This document shows, piece after piece, positions 1 to 6,837 of a DNA stretch of 11,509 nt. Every line of letters starts with the position of its first letter. Positions within the stretch are counted from its first letter, which is position 1. The notes beneath the pieces are model-generated. The model had not been told where the DNA came from. It did not search any database and worked only from the letters and a program-made list of their open reading frames with translations. Both the position numbers and the translations under genes were made by a program. The DNA lies in assembly GCA_003453695.1 (NCBI GenBank), contig DMNK01000009.1:33586-45094 (forward strand), in the 5' to 3' direction. The DNA comes from Acidimicrobiaceae bacterium. GTDB taxonomy: Bacteria > Actinomycetota > Acidimicrobiia > Acidimicrobiales > UBA8190.

Positions 1-1386
1 CTGGAGCCGCTGCCCGAGTTCCGGGCTCGGACCCAGGAGCGGATCCGCCTGGGAGAGGTTGCCACCGTCGTCTGCGATCCCGACCTGGTCGAGGTGGCGG
101 AAGGGGAGTCCTCGCCCGCTCCGGTGACCCTTGCCGAGCTGACGGGCGCAGCCACTTCGATGCCGGCGGGTTCCTACGATCGGCCACCCGATGACCCGGA
201 ACGAACCGCCATCCTGCAGTTCACGAGCGGCTCGACGGCAGACCCGAAGGGCGTCGTCATCCCGCAACGCTGTTTGTTGGAGAACCTCGACGCCATGGTC
301 GATCGTGACCCGGCCATGCGCCAGGACACCTATGTGTCCTGGCTGCCGCTGTACCACGACATGGGGCTGGTGGCGAACGCCGCCCACGCCATGACGTCGG
401 GGATCCGTCTCGTCCTCGCCCCGCCGGCCCGCTTCGTGATCTCACCCGGTTCTTGGGTGGAGTGGATGGAGCAGTACGGCGGGACCTTCACCCTCGGGCC
501 CAATTTCTCTTTGGCCATGACGGCACGGCTCCTGCGGGGGACGACCAAGCGGGACCTCGGCCGCTGCCGGCGTTGGGGCAGCGGCTCGGAGCCGGTGGAC
601 CCCGGGATCATGGACGGCCTGAGCGCGGCCGGCGCCGAGCACGGCCTTCGTCGCCACGCCCTGTTCGCCGCCTACGGGATGGCCGAAGCCACCGTTGTCA
701 TCGCCTTCCCCCCCGACGGCACCGGCTTCGCCGCCGACGTGGTCGACGCCCGGACCCTCGAATTCGACGGGCGGGCCGAGCCCCGGACGCCCGATGACCC
801 CGGCGCCCGTCGCCTCGCCCGGTGCGGCCCGCCGGTGCGGGGCATGGAGGTGAGGATCACCGATCCCGACACCGGCACCGTGGTGGGCGACCGAATGGCC
901 GGGGAGATAGAGCTGAGGGGGCCGTCGGTGGTTCCCGGCTACTTCCGTCGCCCTGACGCCACGGCGGCCGCCTTTCGTGAGGGGGGATGGCTGTGTTCGG
1001 GCGACCTCGGCTACTTCGCCGAGGGCGACCTGGTCGTGTGCGGACGGCTCAAGGACGTCATCATCGTGGGGGGGCGCAACGTCTTCCCCGAGGACCTCGA
1101 GCGTGCCGCCCAGACCGTCGAGGGTGTGAGGGCCGGCAACGTGATCGCCTTCGGCGTGGCGAGCGGCAGAAAGGGGGATGCCCTGGTCGTCGTGGCCGAG
1201 GTGAAGAGCGGTGATCCTCCCGCACTTCGTGACGGCATCGCCCGGGCGGTGGGCCAGTCCGTCGGGCTGCGCCTCGACGACGTGGTGCTGGTGGCTCCGG
1301 GCACGATCCCCAAGACGTCGTCGGGCAAGTTGCGACGCAGCGCCTGCCGGGCGCGCTACCAGGCTGAGGAGCTTGAGCGCCTGTGA
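1..1386 (+). CDS. Fatty acyl-AMP ligase-like AMP-binding enzyme (5' partial)
   Basis: An adenylate-forming enzyme that probably activates a fatty acid as acyl-AMP and loads it on the carrier protein encoded next. The frame is open from base 1, so the N-terminus lies outside the window; 461 codons remain of a family usually near 570-600 residues. Visible motifs in order: phosphate-binding loop FTSGSTADPKG (from 220), WLPLYHDMGL (340-369, typical of fatty acyl-AMP ligases and PKS/NRPS loading ligases), AAYGMAEAT (from 667), SGDLGY (997-1014), hinge GRLKDVIIVGGRN (1042-1080), and C-terminal PKTSSGKLRR with the A10 lysine codon at 1327-1329. GRLKD followed by a GGRNVFPEDLE-like stretch is FAAL-like rather than acyl-CoA ligase-like. 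The FAAL-specific insertion was not resolved by eye, so CoA versus ACP as acceptor is inferred from the neighbour. The stop overlaps the ACP start by 4 nt (GTGA), suggesting translational coupling. Confidence 0.88.
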   Translation: MEPLPEFRARTQERIRLGEVATVVCDPDLVEVAEGESSPAPVTLAELTGAATSMPAGSYDRPPDDPERTAILQFTSGSTADPKGVVIPQRCLLENLDAMVDRDPAMRQDTYVSWLPLYHDMGLVANAAHAMTSGIRLVLAPPARFVISPGSWVEWMEQYGGTFTLGPNFSLAMTARLLRGTTKRDLGRCRRWGSGSEPVDPGIMDGLSAAGAEHGLRRHALFAAYGMAEATVVIAFPPDGTGFAADVVDARTLEFDGRAEPRTPDDPGARRLARCGPPVRGMEVRITDPDTGTVVGDRMAGEIELRGPSVVPGYFRRPDATAAAFREGGWLCSGDLGYFAEGDLVVCGRLKDVIIVGGRNVFPEDLERAAQTVEGVRAGNVIAFGVASGRKGDALVVVAEVKSGDPPALRDGIARAVGQSVGLRLDDVVLVAPGTIPKTSSGKLRRSACRARYQAEELERL

Positions 1387-1631
1387 GGAGCGACGGGCCC
1401 CTCAGCTTCGAGAGCTTCGCCGCCCGTCTGAGCGAGGGCCTGGACCTGGAGCCGGACGAGGTGGTGGCCCACGCTCGCCTCGTGGAGGACCTGGGCCTGG
1501 ATTCCTTCGACATGGTCGAGGCCCTCACGCTGGTGGAGGAACTGGGCGTGCGCTTCCCCGACGACGTGGCGGTGGGCATCGACACGGTGGGCGACCTCTA
1601 CCGCGAGTACGAGAAGCGCGCCAGCTCCTGA
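1383..1631 (+). CDS. Stand-alone acyl carrier protein
   Basis: An 82-residue acidic carrier protein. The conserved phosphopantetheine site is in LGLDSFDMVE with Ser41; the preceding LVEDLGLDS and following helix (VEALTLVEELGVRFPDD) are typical of type II ACPs and peptidyl carrier proteins. Phe after the serine replaces the more common Leu/Met but is tolerated in the family. The start is the GTG overlapping the TGA of the ligase gene, and GAGGAG at 1366-1371 is a plausible ribosome binding site. The pairing implies that the ligase loads an acyl chain onto this protein. It would work in the cytoplasm, handing acyl groups to an unidentified acceptor enzyme. The beta-helix acyltransferase at 2787 is one candidate, but that link is inference only. 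Confidence 0.92.
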   Translation: MRSDGPLSFESFAARLSEGLDLEPDEVVAHARLVEDLGLDSFDMVEALTLVEELGVRFPDDVAVGIDTVGDLYREYEKRASS

Positions 1632-1659
1632 CGTCGACGTCGGCAGGAAGCCTGGCTTG

Positions 1660-2790
1660 ATGACGTTCCGGCGCAGGGGCCGCGCTCCGGTCCCGGGGCG
1701 GGAGTGGGTCCTCCACACCATGGAGCGATGGCTGCCCCTGTCGGAGCAGTTCGTCCATGCCTTGGTCACAGGCAGCCGTCACCCGGGAGTGGTCGTGGCC
1801 CGCCGCCCGCTGGAGAACACCGACGTCTTCCCGTACCAGCCGGTGAGGAGCTTGCGTCGTGTCCCCACGCGATGGCCCACGGCGCGCAACGAGCAGCGGC
1901 TCGTGACGGCCGGACTCATGACCCTGACGGCCCGCTACCACCCGGCGCTGGTGCACCACCATCATGGTTATGGGGCGGGAAGCTCCCTTGGGTTCGTGCG
2001 GCGCCGAGGGGTCCCGTTCGTCGTGTCGCTGCACGGAGAAGATGTGACCAGCGATGCCCGGAGGCACCCTGGTCACCTCGCTCGTGTTCTGGAGGTCGCT
2101 GACGCGGTGGTGGTGCCCTCGCGGTTCCTCATGGGCCTGGCGGTGGAGATCGGTGCTCGAGAGGAGTCGGTGTACGTGATCCCGAGTGGAGTCGACACCC
2201 AGGTGTTTGCGCCCACGCCGCTGCCCGGAGGGTCCCCCGAGGTGGTGTTCGTCGGCCGGTTCGTCGAGAAGAAGGGGGTCGACACCCTGCTCGCCGCGTG
2301 GCCGTCCGTCCGCAGCCGGGTCCCGTCTGCCACGCTTCGACTCGTGGGCTTCGGACCACTCGAGACCCTCGTCCCCTCGGTGGGCCCCGGCGTCGTGGTG
2401 GAGGAGGCGCAACCGACCAGGCGGGGCGTCCAGGTGAGGGAGGCCATCCGGGGCGCCCGGCTGGTGGTGACGCCCAGCCGGACGGCTTCCGATGGCGACA
2501 GCGAGAGCCTTCTGCTCGTCAACCTCGAGGCCCAGGCCTCGGGTCGGCCCCTCGTCACCACCCGTCACGGGGGCATCCCCGAGTTCGTCGACGACGGGAG
2601 GACGGCACTACTCGTGCCCGAGGCCGATCCCGCGGCCCTGGCCCAGGCCATGGTGCGGGTGCTCACCGACGAGGACCTGGCCCTTCGCCTGGCGTCCGCC
2701 GGCCCGGCCTGGGTCGCCCAATTCGAGGTCTCCCGGTGCACCAGCCGGGTCGATGCCCTCTACGACCGGCTCATCGGGGCGGCGGCGTGA
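1660..2790 (+). CDS. GT4-family glycosyltransferase (colanic-acid WcaL-like)
   Basis: A retaining GT-B glycosyltransferase, 376 residues, expected to add a sugar from a nucleotide donor to a lipid-linked oligosaccharide at the inner membrane face. The N-terminal domain carries a run of four histidines (99-102, HHHHGYGAG) and SLHGED, where acceptor-domain histidines usually sit in this group. The C-terminal domain starts around EVVFVGRFVEKKGVDTLL and ends with the GT4 E-x7-E signature (E282 and E290 in DSESLLLVNLEAQASG) followed by TTRHGGIPEFV. The PSRTASDGDSES lead-in resembles colanic-acid and amylovoran GT4 enzymes (WcaL/AmsK type). Start: ATG 1660 has AGGAAG at 1645-1650 at 9 nt; a TTG at 1657 in the same frame is an alternative adding one residue. 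Its stop overlaps the acyltransferase start by 4 nt. Donor and acceptor cannot be read from sequence. Confidence 0.9.
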   Translation: MTFRRRGRAPVPGREWVLHTMERWLPLSEQFVHALVTGSRHPGVVVARRPLENTDVFPYQPVRSLRRVPTRWPTARNEQRLVTAGLMTLTARYHPALVHHHHGYGAGSSLGFVRRRGVPFVVSLHGEDVTSDARRHPGHLARVLEVADAVVVPSRFLMGLAVEIGAREESVYVIPSGVDTQVFAPTPLPGGSPEVVFVGRFVEKKGVDTLLAAWPSVRSRVPSATLRLVGFGPLETLVPSVGPGVVVEEAQPTRRGVQVREAIRGARLVVTPSRTASDGDSESLLLVNLEAQASGRPLVTTRHGGIPEFVDDGRTALLVPEADPAALAQAMVRVLTDEDLALRLASAGPAWVAQFEVSRCTSRVDALYDRLIGAAA

Positions 2791-3497
2791 ACGCTGCCGA
2801 CGCGTCCAGCCCTTGGCGGAGGGCGGTCGGACCGGTGTTGTACTGGGCACTCCTGTGGCCTCCGCGACTGGCGGCTGCGCTTCGGCGCGTCTGGTTCCTC
2901 TTCCGGGCCCAGGCGGCAGCACGGTCGGTGGCGTCTCGCATCAGCGTGCGGCTGGCACCCGGCGCCCGAGTCGGACGCCGCATCTTGATCGAGATCGAGC
3001 CCAAGACGGTGAACTCGCTCCAGGTCGGTGCCGGCACCGTCATCGGAGACGACGCCGTCCTGCAGTTCCGGGGCGGGGCCATGGTGGTCGGGGAGCGGAC
3101 CATCATCCGACGGGGGGCCCAGGTCGACACCTCCGGCGAACTGCTCATCGGCGACGAGTGCCTCGTCAGCTACGGCACCTACCTGCACTGCGCCACATCG
3201 ACCACTGTGGGTGACATGACGACCTTGAGCGAATACGTGACCCTCACCGACTCGTCCCACGTGCGGACACCCCTGGACGTGCCGGTGTTCCACCACGTCA
3301 CCGCCTCTCCCACGGCTGTCGGACGAAATTGCTGGCTCGGCGCTCACGTCGTGGTGGCCGCCGGGGTGCACATCGGCGACGGCGCCGTCATCGGTGCCAA
3401 CTCGACCGTGACGAAGGACGTTCCCGGAGGGTGGCTGGCAGCGGGGAGCCCGGCCCGGGCCATACGCCGGCTCGAGGTGGAGGAGGTCGAGCCCTGA
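2787..3497 (+). CDS. Left-handed beta-helix (hexapeptide) acyltransferase
   Basis: A 236-residue sugar O- or N-acyltransferase of the LbH/WbbJ-like type, probably acetylating (or otherwise acylating) the growing glycan. Residues 15-40 (LYWALLWPPRLAAALRRVWFLF) form a hydrophobic N-terminal helix, perhaps a membrane anchor. From residue 54 there are imperfect hexapeptide repeats (VGAGTVIGDDAVL, VGERTIIRRGAQV, IGDECLVSYGTYL). The C-terminal signature NCWLGAHVVVAAGVHIGDGAVIGANSTVTKDVPG ends with LAAGSPAR, typical of CoA-dependent acetyltransferases in polysaccharide loci. H158 in DSSHVRTP is the likely catalytic-site histidine. The start is GTG 2787, chosen because it gives a GTGA overlap with the upstream stop; the open frame continues upstream inside the GT4 gene but reads as shadow sequence there. 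With a FAAL/ACP pair in the same operon, an acyl-ACP donor is possible, but acetyl-CoA is the family default. Confidence 0.88.
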   Translation: MNAADASSPWRRAVGPVLYWALLWPPRLAAALRRVWFLFRAQAAARSVASRISVRLAPGARVGRRILIEIEPKTVNSLQVGAGTVIGDDAVLQFRGGAMVVGERTIIRRGAQVDTSGELLIGDECLVSYGTYLHCATSTTVGDMTTLSEYVTLTDSSHVRTPLDVPVFHHVTASPTAVGRNCWLGAHVVVAAGVHIGDGAVIGANSTVTKDVPGGWLAAGSPARAIRRLEVEEVEP

Positions 3498-3521
3498 CCT
3501 CGGCATCGCCCACAACCCGGG

Positions 3522-3541
3522 CCCAATCACCGAGAATTGGG
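3522..3541 (+). terminator. Weak hairpin after the acyltransferase gene
   Basis: CCCAAT (3522-3527) and ATTGGG (3536-3541) form a perfect 6-bp stem with an 8-nt loop, 24 nt after the stop codon, followed by ACTTTC. The T-run is short, so this is at best a weak or Rho-assisted terminator. It could equally be an operator for the small gene that follows. Confidence 0.35.
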
Positions 3542-3613
3542 ACTTTCGGACCTACCCCGGCCAGCTGCAACAGCCGAAGTTGTATGGCAGGTCAGTGACC
3601 AGAGCAAAGGCGC

Positions 3614-3619
3614 AGGAGG
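3614..3619 (+). promoter_or_regulatory. Ribosome binding site deciding the start of the small Cys-rich gene
   Basis: AGGAGG is the full consensus Shine-Dalgarno core, 7 nt before GTG 3627. It favours that start over the in-frame TTG at 3537. Third-position GC in this frame also jumps from about half (15 of 29 codons between the two starts) to about 85% after 3627 (84 of 99, hand count). Confidence 0.75.
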
Positions 3620-3626
3620 GCGGCTC

Positions 3627-3926
3627 GTGGCGCACTGTGGCGGAACAGTCCTTATTCACCACGACGGGAGCCTGGCGGCCTGCACCGAGGAGCTGGCCGG
3701 CCGGTGCTGTCCTGGACCGTCGAGCCCCCACGCCGGCGGGTCGATGGCCTGCACCGACGTCCTCGGGGCCCAGGGTTGCGAGCTGTGCGACCAGCAGGCA
3801 TTGTTCCCCGACCTGGAAAGCCTCGACTGGGGCCACGTCGTGCGGACGGCCCTCTTCGCCGGGACTCAGCGCCGGTGCCGGACCCACCGGCGATCTGGGG
3901 TTCGCATCACCATCCGGCCGGTCTGA
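3627..3926 (+). CDS. Small eight-cysteine protein of unknown function (SPASM-like N-terminal pattern)
   Basis: A 99-residue protein that I do not recognise as a named family. It is likely real: consensus AGGAGG 7 nt upstream of the GTG, about 85% GC at third positions, and low-complexity shadows in the other frames. Cysteines are at 4, 19, 27, 28, 42, 51, 54 and 84; His is at 3, 11, 12, 35, 70 and 87. The opening C4-x9-G14-x4-C19 (HCGG...HHDGSLAAC) matches the first half of the SPASM consensus (C-x9-15-G-x4-C) that binds auxiliary Fe-S clusters in radical-SAM maturases. C51-x2-C54 recalls the second half, but the following C-x5-C-x3-C is absent. No radical-SAM CxxxCxxC core precedes it. No signal peptide or membrane segment is visible, so a cytoplasmic metal- or Fe-S-binding role is plausible. 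Alternatives: a generic zinc-binding protein or a remnant of a larger maturase. Presence confidence is moderate; function unknown. Confidence 0.6.
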   Translation: MAHCGGTVLIHHDGSLAACTEELAGRCCPGPSSPHAGGSMACTDVLGAQGCELCDQQALFPDLESLDWGHVVRTALFAGTQRRCRTHRRSGVRITIRPV

Positions 3927-4000
3927 CCGACAGGCGATCGCCGCGGCGGTGGCCGGCTCACCCCCGGAGACAACGCACACACAAACAGTGCATCTGTCCT

Positions 4001-4042
4001 AGGAGGAGCCCGTTCGTAACGGGTACCGGGGCTGCATTCCCG
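4001..4042 (+). promoter_or_regulatory. Structured leader: orphan SD-like AGGAGG and two small hairpins
   Basis: In the 202-bp non-coding stretch 3927-4128, AGGAGG (4001-4006) has no start codon at a usable distance. It is followed at once by a perfect 6-bp stem with 3-nt loop (CCCGTT 4009-4014, AACGGG 4018-4023), then a 4-bp stem with 8-nt loop (CGGG 4027-4030, CCCG 4039-4042). It matches no riboswitch class I know. It may be an RNA element or operator for the hydrolase gene, or chance in GC-rich DNA. Confidence 0.3.
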
Positions 4043-4074
4043 ACGGTCAATGTGCTCACCCCGACCTCACCTTC

Positions 4075-4080
4075 TATTAT
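4075..4080 (+). promoter_or_regulatory. Possible -10 element upstream of the GH5 gene
   Basis: TATTAT sits in one of the few AT-rich patches of the window, about 50 nt before ATG 4129. The hexamer 18 nt upstream (TGTGCT, 4051-4056) is a poor -35, so the call rests on the -10 alone. If used, transcription would start near 4087 and skip the upstream hairpins. Confidence 0.3.
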
Positions 4081-4128
4081 GCGCGTCAGGTCCTGGCGGC
4101 ACCCGACGTGGATGGGGGTGGATCGCAG

Positions 4129-5556
4129 ATGGCGGCACTGCGTCGGTCCTTGGGCGGTAAGCGGCGGCTGCTCTTCGCAGGCGCGAGCGTGCTCGCCGCC
4201 CTGTCCCTTCTCGGTGGCATGCTCGCCGCCGGCGCGCCGGCGCGGGCGGCACAGGCGCCGCTCGTGGGTCCCCTGGCCGTGAGCGGATCCACCCTCGTCG
4301 ACCAAGGGCAGGCTTCCCGCGGCGTCACCTTGCAGGGCGTCAACGTCCTCGCCGAGACGGCTGGGCCCTACGGGCAGGGCTTCATCGATCCCAGTGGCAT
4401 TGCCACGCTTGCGGATTGGGGTGCCAACTTCGCTCGTCTGGCCATCTCGGCGGACCAGTACACGCAGTCGTGTCCCAACGAGGCCCTGGACCCGACCTAC
4501 CGGACCGAGCTGGCGCAAGCGGTGAACGGGCTCACCAGCCGTGGCATCTACACCGTGCTCGACATCCACACGAGCAACCCGAACTGTCTATGGAGCTCGG
4601 GCCAGACGTCCAACGCGGTGCCGCTTCCCGGTGAGGACACGGCGGCGACCTTGGCATCGCTCGCTGCCACCTACGGGTCGAATCCGCTGGTCGGATACGA
4701 GCCGTTCAACGAGCCCCAGGGCTGCGCCCAGTCCACGGGCGGCTTCGGCGCTACACAATTCCGGGCTGACTCGTCGGAGGCGGGGGAGGTGTGCCCGAAC
4801 GACACCGAGGCCCAGCTGGCATGGAACAACGCCGGCACTGTCACCGTGAAGACCGTCAACATCTTCGGCACGGCCATCGGAGGCCAGCAGTACCCGACTC
4901 CGGGGATGGCCTCGCTGTACCAGACGATCATGAACAACCTTCCGGCGGGGGTCGCCAAGCCGCTGGTCTTCCTCGACGCCAACCAGTGGGGTTCGAACAG
5001 GTCGACGTTCGAGTCGATGAGCCCGCCCTTGAACAGCGCGTCGAACCTGGTGGAGGTGTTCCATCCCTACGACTGCCAGGACACCTCGAGCCCGCTGTCC
5101 AGCGGACACCAGAGCGCGCAGTGCAGGACCGCGACGCCCGAGGCGTGCTCGACGACGTCCTCCGGGGTGCAGTCGTACATGGTGGACCCGGCTACCGGAT
5201 CGCTGCGGAGCCGGCCCGTCGTCTTCGACGAATTCAACTTCCCCGGCGGGGAGGACTCCTACTACGCCCATGCGGGAACGCTCAACCGGAACGTCCCGAT
5301 CCTCGTGTTCCAGCACGGCTACTGGGTCAACAACATGATCAGCGCCATGCAGGACGACCGAGCCGCCGGCTGGTCGGTGCTGTACTTCCAGAATGCGGAC
5401 GTGAACGACTACCAGCTTCCCTACATGATGCTGGCGCCCGGAATCGGATCGTCGTCCCCCACCCCCTGGCCGGCCAATGTGAACGACGGTCCTGCTGTTG
5501 CAGCCATGGGCGGGAGCCACTTGTCGTGCGAGTCCCCTCCGCTCGGATTCGGCTGA
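4129..5556 (+). CDS. Secreted GH5-family glycoside hydrolase (cellulase-like)
   Basis: A 475-residue exported beta-glycanase. Residues 1-41 are a signal peptide: basic start (RRSLGGKRR), hydrophobic core (LLFAGASVLAALSLLGG) and a likely cut near ARA-A. The mature part has the GH5 landmarks: GVTLQGVNVLAE (first strand), NFARLAIS, LDIHTSN with H147, YEPFNEP with acid/base E195 preceded by N194, VEVFHPYDC, and VVFDEFNFPGG with probable nucleophile E368. Eight cysteines in the mature part suggest disulfides, fitting export. ATG 4129 is chosen over in-frame GTG 4108 because GGGGGTGGA at 4114-4122 lies 6 nt upstream and the signal peptide then begins properly; the longer form adds seven residues. 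Hydrolases of this kind in glycan-assembly loci (as BcsZ in cellulose operons) often trim or release the polymer. Substrate is inferred only; cellulose, mannan or another beta-glucan is possible. Confidence 0.88.
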   Translation: MAALRRSLGGKRRLLFAGASVLAALSLLGGMLAAGAPARAAQAPLVGPLAVSGSTLVDQGQASRGVTLQGVNVLAETAGPYGQGFIDPSGIATLADWGANFARLAISADQYTQSCPNEALDPTYRTELAQAVNGLTSRGIYTVLDIHTSNPNCLWSSGQTSNAVPLPGEDTAATLASLAATYGSNPLVGYEPFNEPQGCAQSTGGFGATQFRADSSEAGEVCPNDTEAQLAWNNAGTVTVKTVNIFGTAIGGQQYPTPGMASLYQTIMNNLPAGVAKPLVFLDANQWGSNRSTFESMSPPLNSASNLVEVFHPYDCQDTSSPLSSGHQSAQCRTATPEACSTTSSGVQSYMVDPATGSLRSRPVVFDEFNFPGGEDSYYAHAGTLNRNVPILVFQHGYWVNNMISAMQDDRAAGWSVLYFQNADVNDYQLPYMMLAPGIGSSSPTPWPANVNDGPAVAAMGGSHLSCESPPLGFG

Positions 5557-5605
5557 CCGCGGCGTCACCGCCCACCACGTAGCACAGCAGCCGCAGAACC
5601 TCTGT

Positions 5606-5628
5606 GGCGCTCCGGCGCGCCGGGCGCC
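5606..5628 (+). terminator. GC-rich hairpin after the GH5 gene
   Basis: GGCGC (5606-5610) pairs with GCGCC (5624-5628), extended inward by a G-U and a C-G pair. The loop contains the rest of a GGCGCGCC palindrome. It lies about 50 nt after the hydrolase stop, within the 144-bp gap before the next gene, where I see no clear promoter. There is no T-run, so termination is uncertain. Confidence 0.3.
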
Positions 5629-5700
5629 TAGGCTGCCGCGCCTGCTGTCACTGGGACGACGCACGCCATGATCACGATCTCGGGCGGTGAGGGCTGAAGC

Positions 5701-6837
5701 GTGCGCATCGTCATCGACGGCAGGGGCATGAACTGGCCTGGTATCGGGCGCTACATCGACCGGCTCCTCGGGGAATTGGCGAACCTCGACGACCAAAACG
5801 AGTACATCGTCTTGGTGCGAGAGGACGACCCAGACGCCTGGGTCCCTCCGGGTCCGAATTTCACCGCTCGCGTCGCCGACTTTCGGCCGTATCGATGGGC
5901 CGAGCAAGTCGTGCTGCGACGGGAGCTGCACGAACTTGCGCCCGACCTCGTGCACTTCACGCATTTCAACATGCCGTGGGCGTACAGCGGCGCCTTCGTC
6001 CTGACCGTCTACGACCTCACCATGCTGCGCTTCGCCAGCCATTGCGACACGTCGCTTTCGCGGCGCGTCGGACATGGCGCCAAGCGGGCGTTGGCCCGAA
6101 GTTGGATGGCGCACGGAGCACGCCGGGCGACGAGGGTGACGACGCTGTCGCAGCATACGGCGGACGACCTCTCCCGGGCGTTCGACGTGAGACCCGAGCG
6201 CATCCGGGTCACCTATGCCGGCACGGACAGCCCGACAGGGGCGGGCGAGGCTGTTCCGGCGGTCGAGGGTGGCCCACCGTTCCTCCTCTATGTGGGGAGC
6301 TCGTTCCCCCACAAGAACCTGGCCACGCTCCTGGCAGCCATGGAGCTGCTCGGCCCCGAGAACGAGTTGCGCCTGGTGCTGGCCGGACCACAAGACGAGT
6401 GCGCCGAGGTGTTCCGGCGCCGGGCGGAGGCGAGCACCGTGGGTCCTCGCGTGGTCTTCGCCGGAAGGGTCGACGACCACCAGCTGACGTGGCTCTATCG
6501 AAATGCGTCTGTGCTGGTGCAGCCGTCGCTCGCCGAGGGATTCGGGCTCACCGGGGTCGAAGCCATGGCCCACGGGTTGCCCGTGGTCGCTGCCAGGGCA
6601 TCCTGTCTGCCCGAGATATACGGGGAGGCCGCGTCCTATTTCGATCCGCTCGACCCCGGCGCGCTGGCCGGCGCCATCAGGACCGTGCTGCGAGACCCTG
6701 CCCGCCGCTCGGCCCTGGCCTCGGCAGGGACGCAGCGTGTGAAGAGGTACTCGTGGCGAGCGACGGCGGCGGCCACGCTCCAGTGCTACCGGGAGGCGGT
6801 CGAGCGGCGAGCCGAGGTGGCGCCGCCGTGCGGATAG
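5701..6837 (+). CDS. GT4-family glycosyltransferase (mannosyltransferase-like)
   Basis: A 378-residue retaining GT-B enzyme. The N-terminal domain begins MRIVIDGRGMNWPGIGRYIDRLL, where the glycine-rich GIGRY loop is typical of GT4 mannosyl- and related transferases, and continues with DLVHFTHFNMPW and VYDLTML. The C-terminal donor domain opens at FLLYVGSSFPHKNLATLLAA, with LVLAGP, VVFAGRVDDHQLTWLYRNASVLVQPS and the E-x7-E signature (E279 and E287 in EGFGLTGVEAMAHGLPVVAA), then PEIYGEAASYFDP. Start GTG 5701 has GGTGAGGG at 5686-5693, 7 nt upstream. The 3' end overlaps the next gene by 10 nt, so the two are probably made together. Expected role: addition of one sugar to a lipid-linked glycan on the cytoplasmic side. 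Sugar specificity cannot be read from sequence. Confidence 0.92.
   Translation: MRIVIDGRGMNWPGIGRYIDRLLGELANLDDQNEYIVLVREDDPDAWVPPGPNFTARVADFRPYRWAEQVVLRRELHELAPDLVHFTHFNMPWAYSGAFVLTVYDLTMLRFASHCDTSLSRRVGHGAKRALARSWMAHGARRATRVTTLSQHTADDLSRAFDVRPERIRVTYAGTDSPTGAGEAVPAVEGGPPFLLYVGSSFPHKNLATLLAAMELLGPENELRLVLAGPQDECAEVFRRRAEASTVGPRVVFAGRVDDHQLTWLYRNASVLVQPSLAEGFGLTGVEAMAHGLPVVAARASCLPEIYGEAASYFDPLDPGALAGAIRTVLRDPARRSALASAGTQRVKRYSWRATAAATLQCYREAVERRAEVAPPCG

Noticed and set aside
1630..1641. Perfect 12-nt palindrome GACGTCGACGTC between ACP and GT4 genes
   Set aside because: It is made of short repeated GACGTC units common in GC-rich DNA. There is no T-run, and it sits where the next gene's ribosome binding region begins; no function can be supported.
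2298..2786. Upstream extension of the acyltransferase frame
   Set aside because: It overlaps the GT4 donor domain in another frame and reads as low-complexity. The GTGA overlap at 2787 marks the start.
3933..3942. Palindrome GGCGATCGCC after the Cys-rich gene
   Set aside because: A single 10-nt copy in GC-rich DNA, with no flanking promoter or repeat; likely chance.
3580..4002. 140-codon plus-strand frame overlapping the Cys-rich gene
   Set aside because: Composition is Pro/Ser/Ala/Arg-rich shadow with no ribosome binding site, and the overlapping frame has the better third-position GC bias and SD.
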